From Fictibacillus nanhaiensis (lineage in GTDB: Bacteria > Bacillota > Bacilli > Bacillales > Fictibacillaceae): 64,000 nucleotides of DNA. Positions 15,221-23,794 of the stretch are shown in pieces (the stretch's first letter is position 1; the number at the start of each line of letters is the position of its first letter). A model generated the notes under the pieces. The model saw only the letters and a program-made list of their open reading frames with translations, had not been told where the DNA came from and did no database searches. Location: contig JAEACG010000001.1 of the NCBI GenBank assembly GCA_016401345.1, positions 1,054,001-1,118,000 on the forward strand, given 5' to 3'. Both the position numbers and the translations under genes were made by a program.

Positions 15221-16249
15221 ATGTCTGTATGGAGAAGTCCGTTATTTTTAAGTGGCTTTCTAATTATTGTCACCTTGTTTTTCGGAAGCATTATCTATTC
15301 ACATTTTGTACCGAATGAAAAACAACCCGTGATGCAAATTCGATTTGACGAACAAAAACAACCTGTTGATTCAGCACCAATCGCTCCTTTTAAAGAAATG
15401 CCATTTGGAACAGATCGATTTGGTGTCAGCATGTTGCACAAGGTGATCGACGGCGCAAAGTATACACTAGGATTTGCCTTCTTAGTCGCATTCGCTCGCC
15501 TATTTTTCGGAACGATACTAGGATTAATCCTGAGTCAGCTGCCTAAGCCTGTCCTTCGGGCTTCAAGCAAGCTCTTTGAATCCTTTTATTATGCACCTGC
15601 AACCATTGTTGCCTATTTACTTATCTATCCTGTTCTCCAAATTTTCACATGGTCTGTACCGAAAGAACAACAAACCATATTTTCTTTGCTGATTCTCATA
15701 TTAATTGCAGTCCCTACCGTGATGGTAACAGTAGCCAACGAAACGTCAAAGTTTTTAGAGAATGAATTTATATCTTCCGTTAAAGTTCTTGGTGGAGGCA
15801 GAATTCACAAGCTTCGGAAACACGTATTACCTTATCTAAAACCGCGATTAAGCATTCTATACAGCCAACAGCTGATCGCAACGCTACTACTGGCAGCACA
15901 TCTTGGCATTTTACAAGTTTTTATCGGTGGAACCGACTTTATCACTCTCGATCCACTAGAAAATAATACGGTGCCTGTTGCTATGATCAACGAATGGTCG
16001 AGCATGATCGGTGCTAACTACTATCAAATTCGTGGCGATCGCTGGATCGTATTTGCTCCTCTCGCAGGATTTGCAATTACGATTCTCGCGTTGAACTTTA
16101 TGGTTGAAGCCATGAAACGTCAATACCTCGCAAAAGGTGCTTACACGAAAAGAACAAGAAGAGTAAGAAAGACAAAAACTCCTGTACAAGTTAAGAAATT
16201 GTCTCAAGAGCAGTTTGATAGGATTATGAAAACAGGAACGGACAATTAA
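15221..16249 (+). CDS. ABC permease of the oligopeptide/nickel type (DppC-like)
   Basis: The 342-residue partner has one N-terminal helix (SPLFLSGFLIIVTLFFGSII), an extracellular segment with PFGTDRFGVSMLHKVIDGAKYTLG (the DppC 'GTD..GRD' region) and a permease domain with NEFISSVKVLGGGRIHKLRKHVLPYL as coupling loop. The C-terminus is highly basic (KRTRRVRKTKTPVQVKK). ATG 15221 is chosen because AGGAGGT lies 8 nt upstream; the ATG 18 nt earlier overlaps the preceding gene. It must pair with the preceding DppB-like subunit; the substrate is unknown and the ATPase must come from elsewhere. Confidence 0.8.
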   Translation: MSVWRSPLFLSGFLIIVTLFFGSIIYSHFVPNEKQPVMQIRFDEQKQPVDSAPIAPFKEMPFGTDRFGVSMLHKVIDGAKYTLGFAFLVAFARLFFGTILGLILSQLPKPVLRASSKLFESFYYAPATIVAYLLIYPVLQIFTWSVPKEQQTIFSLLILILIAVPTVMVTVANETSKFLENEFISSVKVLGGGRIHKLRKHVLPYLKPRLSILYSQQLIATLLLAAHLGILQVFIGGTDFITLDPLENNTVPVAMINEWSSMIGANYYQIRGDRWIVFAPLAGFAITILALNFMVEAMKRQYLAKGAYTKRTRRVRKTKTPVQVKKLSQEQFDRIMKTGTDN

Positions 16250-16258
16250 TGTATAAGA

Positions 16259-16300
16259 AGGACTCGATGAGGCAAGGATTTACCTTATCGAGTCTTTTAT
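16259..16300 (+). terminator. Terminator of the DppBC-like pair
   Basis: GACTCGATGAGG (16261-16272) pairs with CCTTATCGAGTC (16283-16294) with one wobble, followed by TTTTA. Confidence 0.8.
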
Positions 16301-16365
16301 CATTTGTCATGTTTTTCGTTCTTTTTGAATAAAGGAGTATTACACAATAAAAAGGAGTGAACCCT

Positions 16366-16695
16366 TTGAGTGAAGCAGACCTTAACGTCATTTTTTATAC
16401 CTTGTTTCTTCTACTAGGTTTACCGATCAGCTATAAATACGCTAAATTTACAGTATCACATACAGGCATGGTGCTTCCCCACTTCTTTGTCAGCCTAATG
16501 CTTAACTTATGCATAGGTACAGTAGGCGTTGTAGGATGGATTTTCTTTTCTGTAAAAATCTCAAGAGCATTTACGATCGGTGGTATCTATTTAGGGGCAT
16601 GGATTATTTCAATAAGTCTAATGGCCTTATTGGTTCTCCTCTTAGTGAAACGCAAATCGATGATACAACGTTTTCACTATCATTACGGTAGATAG
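16366..16695 (+). CDS. Small membrane protein, three predicted helices, unknown function
   Basis: The 109-residue hydrophobic protein has helices near residues 8-22, 34-60 and 70-95 and ends in a basic, His-rich tail (KRKSMIQRFHYHYGR). The start is the TTG at 16366, which has AAAGGAG 8 nt upstream; a GTG at 16357 would overlap that site. I know no named family. It stands alone between the permease pair and hmp, with its own ribosome binding site and a shared terminator downstream. Confidence 0.65.
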   Translation: MSEADLNVIFYTLFLLLGLPISYKYAKFTVSHTGMVLPHFFVSLMLNLCIGTVGVVGWIFFSVKISRAFTIGGIYLGAWIISISLMALLVLLLVKRKSMIQRFHYHYGR

Positions 16696-16697
16696 CA

Positions 16698-16733
16698 AAA
16701 CACCTTCCGCGTTCAGGAAGGTGTTTTGCTTCT
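16698..16733. terminator. Bidirectional terminator between convergent genes
   Basis: CAAAACACCTTCC and GGAAGGTGTTTTG form a perfect 13-bp stem with a short loop between the small membrane gene and hmp. Confidence 0.85.
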
Positions 16734-17945
16734 TTATGCCTTGATACTTTCCTTCTGTAGATCAGAGGCAGGTCCAAAGAATTCAAAATGAATGTTTTCT
16801 TTTGGTATATTCAACTCTTGCAGAGCTGTATTTATCACTCTCATAAATGGAATCGGGCCACAGAAATAGTATTCTGCATCATCTTTTATAGGTAAGATCT
16901 CCTTCAACCAAGCTTGATCGATATAACCCTTCTTCGTGAAGCCTAAATCTTCATCTAACGGACTTTCATACACAAAGTGTGTAGTGATATGATCTGAAGC
17001 TTCTGCAATATCTAGTACTTCTCTCTTTAAAGCGTGTGTTTGGCCATTGATCGCAGCATGAATAAATGTAACTCCTCGTTCCGGTTGCTCACTTGCTATA
17101 GTTTTCAACATACTTACCATAGGAGTAAGTCCCACACCACCACTTATAAGGACAACGTGCTTTTCACAATCTGTATTTAAATAAAAATCACCTGCTGGAG
17201 CGCTCAAATGAAGGATGTCTCCTTCTTTAACACTCTCGTGCAAATAAACGGAAACCATTCCATCGACAGTATCTCTACCGATTTCTTTTTTAACAGAGAT
17301 CCGATAACTGCTTTGTCCTGGAGCGTCAGACAAGCTGTATTGTCTGATATGTGTGTGTTCCTGACCTGGTATATCCATCTTGATACTCACATATTGGCCG
17401 GGCTTAAATTTTGCAAGTGGCATGCCATCTTCCGGTTCTAAATAGAAGGACGTGATAACAGAGCTTTCTTCTACTTTACGAGTTACGGCAAAAGGTCTGA
17501 AACCTTCCCAACCCGCATCACTATACATGTTACGTTCAATACCGATAAAGACATCCGCGATCACACCATACGCTTCTGCCCAAGCGTTGATGATCTCATC
17601 TGTTGCAGCATCTCCAAGAACATCTTTAATGGCAAGTAGCAGGTTTTCACCGACCACAGGATAATGCTCCGGCTTAACGCCTAGACTCCGATGTTTATGG
17701 GCAATTCCTTTTACGACTGGAATGATGGTTTCAAGCTTATCAATATTGGCTGCTGCTGCATATACTGCGTTTGCTAATGCGGCTTGTTGACGTCCTTTTT
17801 TCTGGTTTGCGTGGTTAAAGATATTCAAAAGCTCGGGATGCTTCTGAAACAGCATTTCATAAAAACGGGAAGTAATCGCTTCTCCGTGTACTTGCAGAAC
17901 AGGTACGGTTGACTTAATAATTTCAATGGTTCTTTGCTGTAGCAT
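16734..17945 (-). CDS. hmp: Flavohaemoglobin, nitric oxide dioxygenase
   Basis: The 403-residue protein matches Hmp along its length. The globin domain has Tyr29 (RFYE) and proximal His85 (IAHKHRSL), followed by a ferredoxin-NADP-reductase-like half with RQYSLS (FAD), LISGGVGLTPMVSML (NAD(P)H) and YYFCGPIPFM. It oxidises NO to nitrate aerobically and protects against nitrosative stress. An Fnr-like box lies about 68 nt upstream of the ATG, and AAGGGGGAA lies before the start. In B. subtilis hmp responds to ResDE and NsrR; here an Fnr-type input is also suggested. Confidence 0.95.
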   Translation of the reverse strand: MLQQRTIEIIKSTVPVLQVHGEAITSRFYEMLFQKHPELLNIFNHANQKKGRQQAALANAVYAAAANIDKLETIIPVVKGIAHKHRSLGVKPEHYPVVGENLLLAIKDVLGDAATDEIINAWAEAYGVIADVFIGIERNMYSDAGWEGFRPFAVTRKVEESSVITSFYLEPEDGMPLAKFKPGQYVSIKMDIPGQEHTHIRQYSLSDAPGQSSYRISVKKEIGRDTVDGMVSVYLHESVKEGDILHLSAPAGDFYLNTDCEKHVVLISGGVGLTPMVSMLKTIASEQPERGVTFIHAAINGQTHALKREVLDIAEASDHITTHFVYESPLDEDLGFTKKGYIDQAWLKEILPIKDDAEYYFCGPIPFMRVINTALQELNIPKENIHFEFFGPASDLQKESIKA

Positions 17946-17978
17946 GTCAATTCCCCCTTATATTCTTCTTACAACTCT

Positions 17979-18021
17979 ATCGTAAAAGAATGATAAAAGA
18001 GAATGTGTGATTTGAATCACT
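17979..18021 (-). promoter_or_regulatory. hmp promoter with Fnr/CRP-type box
   Basis: TGTGA-TTTGAA-TCACT lies at 18006-18021. On the minus strand a TACGAT -10-like hexamer lies at 17984-17979, so a start near 17972 would put the box centre at about -41.5, the class II activation position. Confidence 0.6.
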
Positions 18022-18054
18022 TTTCTTTAGGACGTTTTGTGAACATAAATAGTG

Positions 18055-18558
18055 CTATTTTCTTAGCCATATTTCTGCTTTTTGCTTCATTTCCTCTTGA
18101 AGATCTGCTGAATTTTTCGTGTCTTCTAATGCTTTTCCTGCGTATTTTCTCGGAAAGATTTTATATAATGATCGTTTAAAATCAGCTCCATCCCGCGGTT
18201 CCTCATAATGTGCGATCACATACTTGCCGCCTTCACTCCTGAGTTTGATTATGGCAGGAACGGAATGACCGGACTGCCCCTCAGTCTTCGTTTTTTCGTT
18301 AAAGCCCAAAAACAATGAATATAGATAGACCGATGTTACTCCTCCAGTTTCTTTCGCTCCATAGATCTTATGAACTTCAAACTGTTTATCTGTTTCGGGA
18401 TATACGCCAGCATAATGTTGGATGATATAATCCGAGATCAACTCATTCATTTCAGAAGTTACTTTTACTTCATTAGAGGAGCGGAATGAAGTACACCCCG
18501 CTAATAAGAATAGCAGACTCCACGTGATCACCGTTATTCTCTTAAGACACGGTAACAT
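18055..18558 (-). CDS. Predicted lipoprotein, unknown function
   Basis: The 167-residue product has a lipoprotein signal (KRITVITWSLLFLLAGC, lipobox LAGC at residues 19-22). The mature domain is alpha/beta with ISDYIIQHYAGVYPETDKQFEVHKIYGAKE and SVPAIIKLRSEGGKYVIAHYEEPRDGADFKRSLYKIFP, resembling small Bacillus lipoproteins of unknown role. It is 17 nt downstream of a membrane protein gene on the same strand, so the two probably form a cell-envelope pair. I cannot name the family. Confidence 0.65.
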   Translation of the reverse strand: MLPCLKRITVITWSLLFLLAGCTSFRSSNEVKVTSEMNELISDYIIQHYAGVYPETDKQFEVHKIYGAKETGGVTSVYLYSLFLGFNEKTKTEGQSGHSVPAIIKLRSEGGKYVIAHYEEPRDGADFKRSLYKIFPRKYAGKALEDTKNSADLQEEMKQKAEIWLRK

Positions 18559-18575
18559 CTAATCCCCCGCTTTCT

Positions 18576-19022
18576 TTACGTAAGATCTTGCCCCCATAAC
18601 GATTGTAGAAGAATCATGTATACAATAAACAGCACGGAAATTATCATAAAGATAACAGAAATGAATCGATAGCTATCCACTTTAGAGAGCGTGATTCCAA
18701 ACACAATCATCCCTAGTATAGCTGCTGGATAATACACAAAAAACATAGAAAAATAATGCAACGGCCCTAAAAACAAACCTAGAACTGCAAACTGAACACA
18801 AAACGCTACGATTGAAAGTAAGACCCACTTTTCTTTTTCTTTTGTTTTAACGGCACCGGTTAAAGACATTAAACCCGCTCCAAGTACAACCACTATTAAC
18901 GTCCACTCATATAGAAAGAACAGATTCTCATGATTTACTGCAAAATAATAACCCACCAATAATACAGGAATTATAGCTAGCAGCAGCAACGAACATCGCT
19001 TTACATATTGGCTGCTATTCAT
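18576..19022 (-). CDS. Membrane protein, four to five helices, unknown function
   Basis: The 148-residue hydrophobic protein has helices near residues 10-27, 35-55, 65-85, 90-110 and 117-140. ATG 19022 is preferred because AAAGGAGG lies 9 nt upstream, whereas the ATG at 19031 directly abuts that site. The product is upstream of, and likely co-transcribed with, the lipoprotein gene at 18055. No motif tells its function. Confidence 0.6.
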   Translation of the reverse strand: MNSSQYVKRCSLLLLAIIPVLLVGYYFAVNHENLFFLYEWTLIVVVLGAGLMSLTGAVKTKEKEKWVLLSIVAFCVQFAVLGLFLGPLHYFSMFFVYYPAAILGMIVFGITLSKVDSYRFISVIFMIISVLFIVYMILLQSLWGQDLT

Positions 19023-19201
19023 TTTAACCATCCTCCTTTATTTAACTTAACACTATCATATTACCATTTAATGGTTCTATATCCTTTAGTTCTTTTCAAA
19101 CTATTCAAACGATTTTATAATAATATGATACTATTGAAAGATACAAAACTTCACTAAGTGAATGAAACGGAACACTTATCGATTAATCAGGAGTTGGAAA
19201 A

Positions 19202-20056
19202 GTGATGAGAAGATCTTCAATCACATACAAAGAAAAAACAGTCCACCTAACAGAATGGGGTGAAGCTCACAATCCTACTATTGTTTGCTTACACGGATTA
19301 GGAAGTACGAGCCTTAGCTTTCTAGAAATAGCTGAGGAGTTACAGAAGAATTTTAATATTATTGCGTTTGATGCTCCAGGACACGGGAGATCTGAGCCCT
19401 TTAACTCAGCTATAGATTACGAGCTGCCTAGACTTGTTGAATGGCTTCATGGCTTGTTAGCTCAGTTAAATGTAAGCGATTTCTATCTCTTATCGCATTC
19501 ATGGGGAAGCTTTCTGGCTCTACACTATTTGGTTCGTTATCCTGAACACGTTTTGGATACGATTTTGATCGACGGAGGCTATCAAACAAAGCGTATATGG
19601 TCTTCGTCTTTAGAAGAAGAAATGGATCATTATGAAAATGATTTTGATGAGTATGTGTTCGATTCTTGGGATGACTTTTTCCAAGCAGAAAAAAAGAACT
19701 ACTTGATGTGGTCACCGTTAAAAGATATTGCTGTAAAGGATCTAGGTGTCGAAAGAGAAGGTAAGGTTTGCTGGCATGCTAAAGGTGAAACTGCCCGTCA
19801 TATCATTCGTGGCATGCATCTGAACGAAACAGTAGATATCTATCACCTTCTTCCGCCAGGCATCACTCTACTTGTCGCCACCGTACCTGAGCGATTGTCT
19901 GAAATGAGATTGCAGACCGCTGAAACGTTTAGAAAGAACGCGAACGGCGAACTACATATAGTGCCAAATACGACACACTTATTGCACTGGGACAGACCCA
20001 GCGTTGTAATCGATGGAGTTTTATCAAAATGGCTAAAAAAATCGGAGGTTAAATGA
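19202..20056 (+). CDS. Alpha/beta hydrolase
   Basis: The 284-residue protein has the strand-loop TIVCLHGLGSTSLSF (HG oxyanion motif), the second strand IIAFDAPGHGRSEPF, the nucleophile elbow YLLSHSWGSFLALHYLVRYPE (SHSWGS) and a late His in PNTTHLLHWDRPSVV, so a complete hydrolase triad set. AGGAG lies upstream; GTG 19202 (8-nt spacing) or ATG 19205 could start it. The stop overlaps the next gene by 4 nt (ATGA), so the two are coupled. The substrate is unknown. Confidence 0.82.
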   Translation: MMRRSSITYKEKTVHLTEWGEAHNPTIVCLHGLGSTSLSFLEIAEELQKNFNIIAFDAPGHGRSEPFNSAIDYELPRLVEWLHGLLAQLNVSDFYLLSHSWGSFLALHYLVRYPEHVLDTILIDGGYQTKRIWSSSLEEEMDHYENDFDEYVFDSWDDFFQAEKKNYLMWSPLKDIAVKDLGVEREGKVCWHAKGETARHIIRGMHLNETVDIYHLLPPGITLLVATVPERLSEMRLQTAETFRKNANGELHIVPNTTHLLHWDRPSVVIDGVLSKWLKKSEVK

Positions 20057-20430
20057 TGGCATACCTACTCGTATATTTTTATAAATTGAAACCTGAAGTG
20101 AAAGAGAAGTTCCTTGAAATATCGTCAAGATCGAATAAAAAGTTTCAAGAATACGGAGGTGTAACAGAACAGATATTTAAATTATCCACTTCTCCAAAAA
20201 ATTATGGGTTCTCCTCTATTTCTGAAAAACTACAAGTTGATGAAGGAGAAGAACTTTGGATCGGCCTTCTGCGCTTCCAATCTGAAGAACATGCACGCAT
20301 GACTATGGAGGACTTCGATCAAGATCCAGAGATGAAAGAACGTTTAGACGAATTTGTAACTCTTGTAGCACCACTTGAAAAATTAGTTTTTGGTGAGTTT
20401 GTTTCTGAAACTGAGGTAGTGAACGTATAA
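20053..20430 (+). CDS. Small DUF1428/ABM-like protein
   Basis: The 125-residue protein reads as a ferredoxin-like alpha+beta domain: AYLLVYFYKLKPEVKEKFLEISSRSNKKFQEYGGV at the start and LWIGLLRFQSEEHARMTMEDFDQDPEMKERLDEF later. The latter resembles DUF1428 and antibiotic-biosynthesis-monooxygenase-like dimers. It overlaps the stop of the preceding hydrolase gene, with GGAGGTTAA in front, so it is made with the hydrolase. The assignment is by general resemblance; function unknown. Confidence 0.55.
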   Translation: MMAYLLVYFYKLKPEVKEKFLEISSRSNKKFQEYGGVTEQIFKLSTSPKNYGFSSISEKLQVDEGEELWIGLLRFQSEEHARMTMEDFDQDPEMKERLDEFVTLVAPLEKLVFGEFVSETEVVNV

Positions 20431-20465
20431 TTGAACGACCAGCACTATAATGAAGATGAATAAAA

Positions 20466-20496
20466 AATGCATCTCCTTGCTAGAAGGAGATGCTTA
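20466..20496. terminator. Bidirectional terminator
   Basis: GCATCTCCTT and AAGGAGATGC form a 10-bp stem with a short loop. On the minus strand it is followed by TTTTTT, so it mainly serves the DUF4385 gene. Confidence 0.75.
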
Positions 20497-20940
20497 CCCA
20501 AATTCTTTTTGATGTGCTTTTTTCATTTTTAAATATTCTTCATCCGTCCGTGCTAATTTCCACTTTTCCTCAAAGATTGACGCTGATTTTGCTTTTACAG
20601 GATCTATTTTTCGTTTGTTCACCTCACCTTCTTCATTATACTTCCTTCCGCCTTTATAGTTCGTGTACCGTCTTGCGCGTGTGTATCCCATCTGTAAAAA
20701 CTTCCTTGCCATATCCGCTCCAACAAAGTCATTATTTTTCTTATAGTCTAGAAACTGTTCATAGATTTTCTTAGAAGATTTTTCTGCTTCTTCTGGGGTC
20801 TTAAAGCGCCAATGAGGCAAGATCTCACTCTTATAAGGTTCCACTAATAATACCCCTTGCTCACCACGGCCGACACGATACTTTTCAGGATGTTTTCGAA
20901 AATCGATAGTATCAAAGTCAAGATCATAATCAAAAGCCAT
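20494..20940 (-). CDS. DUF4385 family protein
   Basis: The 148-residue protein contains FDYDLDFDTIDFRKHPEKYRVGRGEQGVL and PYKSEILPHWRFKTPEEAE, then DMARKFLQMGYTRARRYTNYKGGRKY. I recognise this as the DUF4385 family, conserved among soil bacteria, with no known activity. The strongly conserved HWRF and basic RARRY/KGGRKY segments may bind nucleic acid, but that is a guess. It is monocistronic, with AAGGAGG-like sequence before the ATG and a terminator overlapping its stop region. Confidence 0.8.
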   Translation of the reverse strand: MAFDYDLDFDTIDFRKHPEKYRVGRGEQGVLLVEPYKSEILPHWRFKTPEEAEKSSKKIYEQFLDYKKNNDFVGADMARKFLQMGYTRARRYTNYKGGRKYNEEGEVNKRKIDPVKAKSASIFEEKWKLARTDEEYLKMKKAHQKEFG

Positions 20941-21009
20941 TTCCTTTTCCTCCTTTTTGTTATCGTTACCCTAAAAGAAAGAAATCAAAAATAAAGAGTG
21001 TTTTCGTAT

Positions 21010-21165
21010 TCATCGTTGCTTTTGAAAGTAGTTGGTTTCCGCTGCAGATTGCTCGCTTTCCACGGGGCGAACGGTGAGCCTCCTGCCTTCGCGCCATTAG
21101 GAGTCTCACCTGACCGCTCGTTCCGTAGGAGTCGGCAACCTTCCGCTACAACCAACTTGCAAAGA
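21010..21165. repeat. Dispersed Bacillaceae-type palindromic intergenic repeat
   Basis: A GC-richer block in an AT-rich gap contains GCTCGCTTTCCACGGGG, CGGTGAGCCTCCTGCC, GGAGTCTCACCTG and CTTCCGCTACAACCAACTT, with AGTTGGT and ACCAACT at its ends. From memory this composition recurs in many Bacillus-group genomes as a dispersed element of about 150 bp, sometimes mis-called as genes. It fills the 336-nt gap between DUF4385 and helD. Confidence 0.65.
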
Positions 21166-21227
21166 AGAAAGGAATGGATCAATAGCAACATATTAAGATA
21201 ACAACAAAAAGTAACAGGTTTTATGAG

Positions 21228-21268
21228 AGAAAAAAATCCGCTGCTTCTTTATAGAAACAACGGATTTC
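21228..21268 (-). terminator. Terminator of helD
   Basis: On the minus strand AAATCCG and CGGATTT bracket an imperfect stem (TTGTTTC/GAAGCAG), followed by TTTTTTT. Confidence 0.75.
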
Positions 21269-21276
21269 ATTACTTT

Positions 21277-23592
21277 TTACTGAACAACCTCATACAAACT
21301 CTTCGATGCACCTTCTACAAATGGACATGGTTTCCCTGAGTAAAAAACGGTTAATTCATGCATCGCTCGAGTACAAACCGTGTAAAACAATTTACGTTCT
21401 CGTTCAATTTGATAACCGGATGCATCAAAGATCGTTACTGCGTCAAACTCGATTCCTTTGGCTAAATAGGATGGGATGACGATTACTCCTTTTTGAAAAG
21501 AAGCATCCTCATCAATCATCAGCCGCACATCTAGATTAACTTTCAGCTTCTCATAAACTGCCTTGCTCTCTTTAGCCGAACGACAGATCACCGCTATCGT
21601 TTCATGGCCTTTGTTCAACCAATTCCCAACAAGATCCTTCACCTGATCAAGATGATCTTCTTCACGTTCTACTGCTGCAATAACGGGTTTTTCACCTGAA
21701 CGATTAAACGGAATAATCTCGCTTCCGTCTTTCAATAGACTTTTCGTAAACTCTACAATTTCTTTTGTAGAGCGATAACTTCTCTGCAAAGTAATCGTTT
21801 CAGGATTCTTCTTGTTTAATAAGTTTTTGAGCATACTGAACGTTTCATCTGACGCATGCGCGTAAATCGATTGGTTCAAGTCACCTAGTATCGTTAGATT
21901 TGCTCTTGGGAAAATACGCTGAATGAAAGCAAACTGAAACGGCGAGAAATCTTGTGCTTCATCAATAAAAACATGACGTACTGCTGCATTCGATTGAAAA
22001 CCTACTAATAGCTCTTTTACATATAATAGTGGAGTGGCATCTTCATTCGCTAGATGGTTTTGTTTCAAGTTAAACAACGTTTGATTGCAGATTTCGTTCC
22101 AAGTGTTCACGTCCTCAATCAATCGTTTATTCTTCTGAAACAACTTAGCATATAAACTCTTTATATCAATAAACGAAAACTGTTCGATGCTCTCTCTAAG
22201 TGATTTAAAGGCGATTCGCGTCACATATGCCGAAAGCACTTTTTGTTCACTTGAAAGATCGTTAAATGAGTCAGCTCCATATTTATTTCGTTCCTCTAAC
22301 TTCTCATATAGCCTTGTATAAACATTTTTATCAAGAAGCTGTATCTCTTTTTCAACCCATGGTTTCTTGCGTTCTCTTCGTTCGATTTTCTTCAGCTCTT
22401 CTAAAATCCAAGCCACCGTCTTTTTCATTCGATAAGGAACGGTTTCTTTTTGATCGAGAGAATAAAAGTATTCACTGATCTGTTTAGCACGAATCACGAT
22501 ACGGTCTCGAAATTTCACATTTGAAAATTGAATGCCCGATGTACTTAACTTCTCAGCATAGAGATGGATCGCTTTTAAAAATTCAACTGATGCTTTAAAC
22601 TGTATCGCTTCTACACGCTTTGAATCTTCTCGTTCAGATAAGAGCTCCTCCATCTGCTCAAAAGGTGTTTCTATCGAGTAGTCTCCTCCTAAGTGATGGT
22701 CCACATAAGCATGAAACGTTGTTTGTTCCATGTTTTCTTCACCAAGTTCAGGCAGGACATTAGCAACATAGCTGTTGAACATATTGTTTGGAGAAAATAA
22801 TACAACATGGTGCGACTGAATGGTTTCTCGATCTCGGTATAACAGAAATGCTACACGCTGAAGAGCCGCTGATGTCTTCCCACATCCTGCTGCACCTTGA
22901 ACAACAAGTAAATCACTTGCTGTATTTCGTATGATAGCATTTTGTTCTTTTTGAATTGTCGCCACAATGCTTTTCATTTGTGTATTCGCTTGGTTGCCTA
23001 ATACATGCTGTAACAATTCGTCCCCGATCGCTTCTCCCGTATCAAACATTCCTGTTATATGAGCATTCTTAATCATAAATTGTCTTTTTAGTTCTAACTT
23101 TCCTTCAATGGTACCACTCGGTGCACGAAAATCAGCTTCGCCAAGAGAGTGATCATAATACAGACTCGATATCGGCGCACGCCAATCATGAACAAGAAAC
23201 GTACTTGAAGGTTCATCGTAATAAGATGCTATTCCAATATAAACTTGTTCTGTTTCCTCTTCACCGTCTTCTTTAAAATCAATTCGACCAAAGTAAGGGG
23301 AGCTTTTTAATTTTTCATAAGTTTTAAGTCGAGCTTCTGCAGAAGTGTGACTTCTTTCAATCTCAGATAATAACTCTGACTGCTGTTTGATGCTAGCTGC
23401 CGTTTCAATCGCATCGTCGGCATCTTCTAGGTTAACTGTCACATCAGACCAAAAATTCTTTCGGATTTGAACAACATCTGCCTTCTTTCCTCCGAGATGA
23501 TCTTGAAGTTTATCTGTTGCATCAGAAAGTTTATAAATGACTTGATCTACCCGCTTTTGTTCATTTCGTTGTTCCTGATCCCATGTTGTCAT
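21277..23592 (-). CDS. helD: RNA polymerase recycling motor ATPase HelD
   Basis: At 771 residues it matches Bacillus HelD (YvgS) in size. The N-terminal coiled coil (about 1-95), which enters the polymerase secondary channel, is followed by HDWRAPISSLYY (135-146), Walker A GAAGCGKT (233-240), Walker B FIDEAQDFSPFQ, LGDLNQSIYA and the UvrD-like C-terminal motor with GIEFDAVTIFDASGY and FYTVCTRAMHELTVFY. It removes RNA polymerase from stalled or post-termination complexes using ATP. Monocistronic; GGGGGAAA precedes the ATG. Confidence 0.93.
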   Translation of the reverse strand: MTTWDQEQRNEQKRVDQVIYKLSDATDKLQDHLGGKKADVVQIRKNFWSDVTVNLEDADDAIETAASIKQQSELLSEIERSHTSAEARLKTYEKLKSSPYFGRIDFKEDGEEETEQVYIGIASYYDEPSSTFLVHDWRAPISSLYYDHSLGEADFRAPSGTIEGKLELKRQFMIKNAHITGMFDTGEAIGDELLQHVLGNQANTQMKSIVATIQKEQNAIIRNTASDLLVVQGAAGCGKTSAALQRVAFLLYRDRETIQSHHVVLFSPNNMFNSYVANVLPELGEENMEQTTFHAYVDHHLGGDYSIETPFEQMEELLSEREDSKRVEAIQFKASVEFLKAIHLYAEKLSTSGIQFSNVKFRDRIVIRAKQISEYFYSLDQKETVPYRMKKTVAWILEELKKIERRERKKPWVEKEIQLLDKNVYTRLYEKLEERNKYGADSFNDLSSEQKVLSAYVTRIAFKSLRESIEQFSFIDIKSLYAKLFQKNKRLIEDVNTWNEICNQTLFNLKQNHLANEDATPLLYVKELLVGFQSNAAVRHVFIDEAQDFSPFQFAFIQRIFPRANLTILGDLNQSIYAHASDETFSMLKNLLNKKNPETITLQRSYRSTKEIVEFTKSLLKDGSEIIPFNRSGEKPVIAAVEREEDHLDQVKDLVGNWLNKGHETIAVICRSAKESKAVYEKLKVNLDVRLMIDEDASFQKGVIVIPSYLAKGIEFDAVTIFDASGYQIERERKLFYTVCTRAMHELTVFYSGKPCPFVEGASKSLYEVVQ

Positions 23593-23629
23593 CCGATTTC
23601 CCCCTACAAAAAAATTTATTAGTTAATCG

Positions 23630-23659
23630 TTGACACACGTTCCTGTTTTATCGTATAAT
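23630..23659 (+). promoter_or_regulatory. Near-consensus sigma-A promoter facing a gene-free stretch
   Basis: TTGACA (23630-23635) and TATAAT (23654-23659) are exact consensus hexamers with an 18-nt spacer on the plus strand. No plus-strand protein gene follows; a hairpin with a T7 run lies 90-125 nt downstream. Confidence 0.65.
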
Positions 23660-23665
23660 AAAATT

Positions 23666-23785
23666 AGGAACAATTATAATTAAAATTAATGAGTTAGTGC
23701 GTCTTTTCTATAATAGCACATTTCTGTATATAAAGTACATATATAAAAACAGTGAATCCCTAAAAGGTTTTCACTGTTTTTTTGT
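23666..23785 (+). ncRNA. Candidate small RNA, about 115 nt
   Basis: The consensus promoter at 23630-23659 and the terminator hairpin AAAACAGTGAA/TTCACTGTTTT ending in a T run (23749-23785) delimit a short plus-strand transcript with no convincing coding capacity. The same hairpin also ends the opposing DinB gene, so the RNA's 3' end would be antisense to that gene's 3' end. No known RNA family is recognised. Confidence 0.35.
23749..23785. terminator. Bidirectional terminator
   Basis: An 11-bp stem AAAACAGTGAA/TTCACTGTTTT with T runs on both strands. It ends the DinB gene at 23795 and the proposed small RNA. Confidence 0.8.
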
Positions 23786-23794
23786 TCAAAAAAA

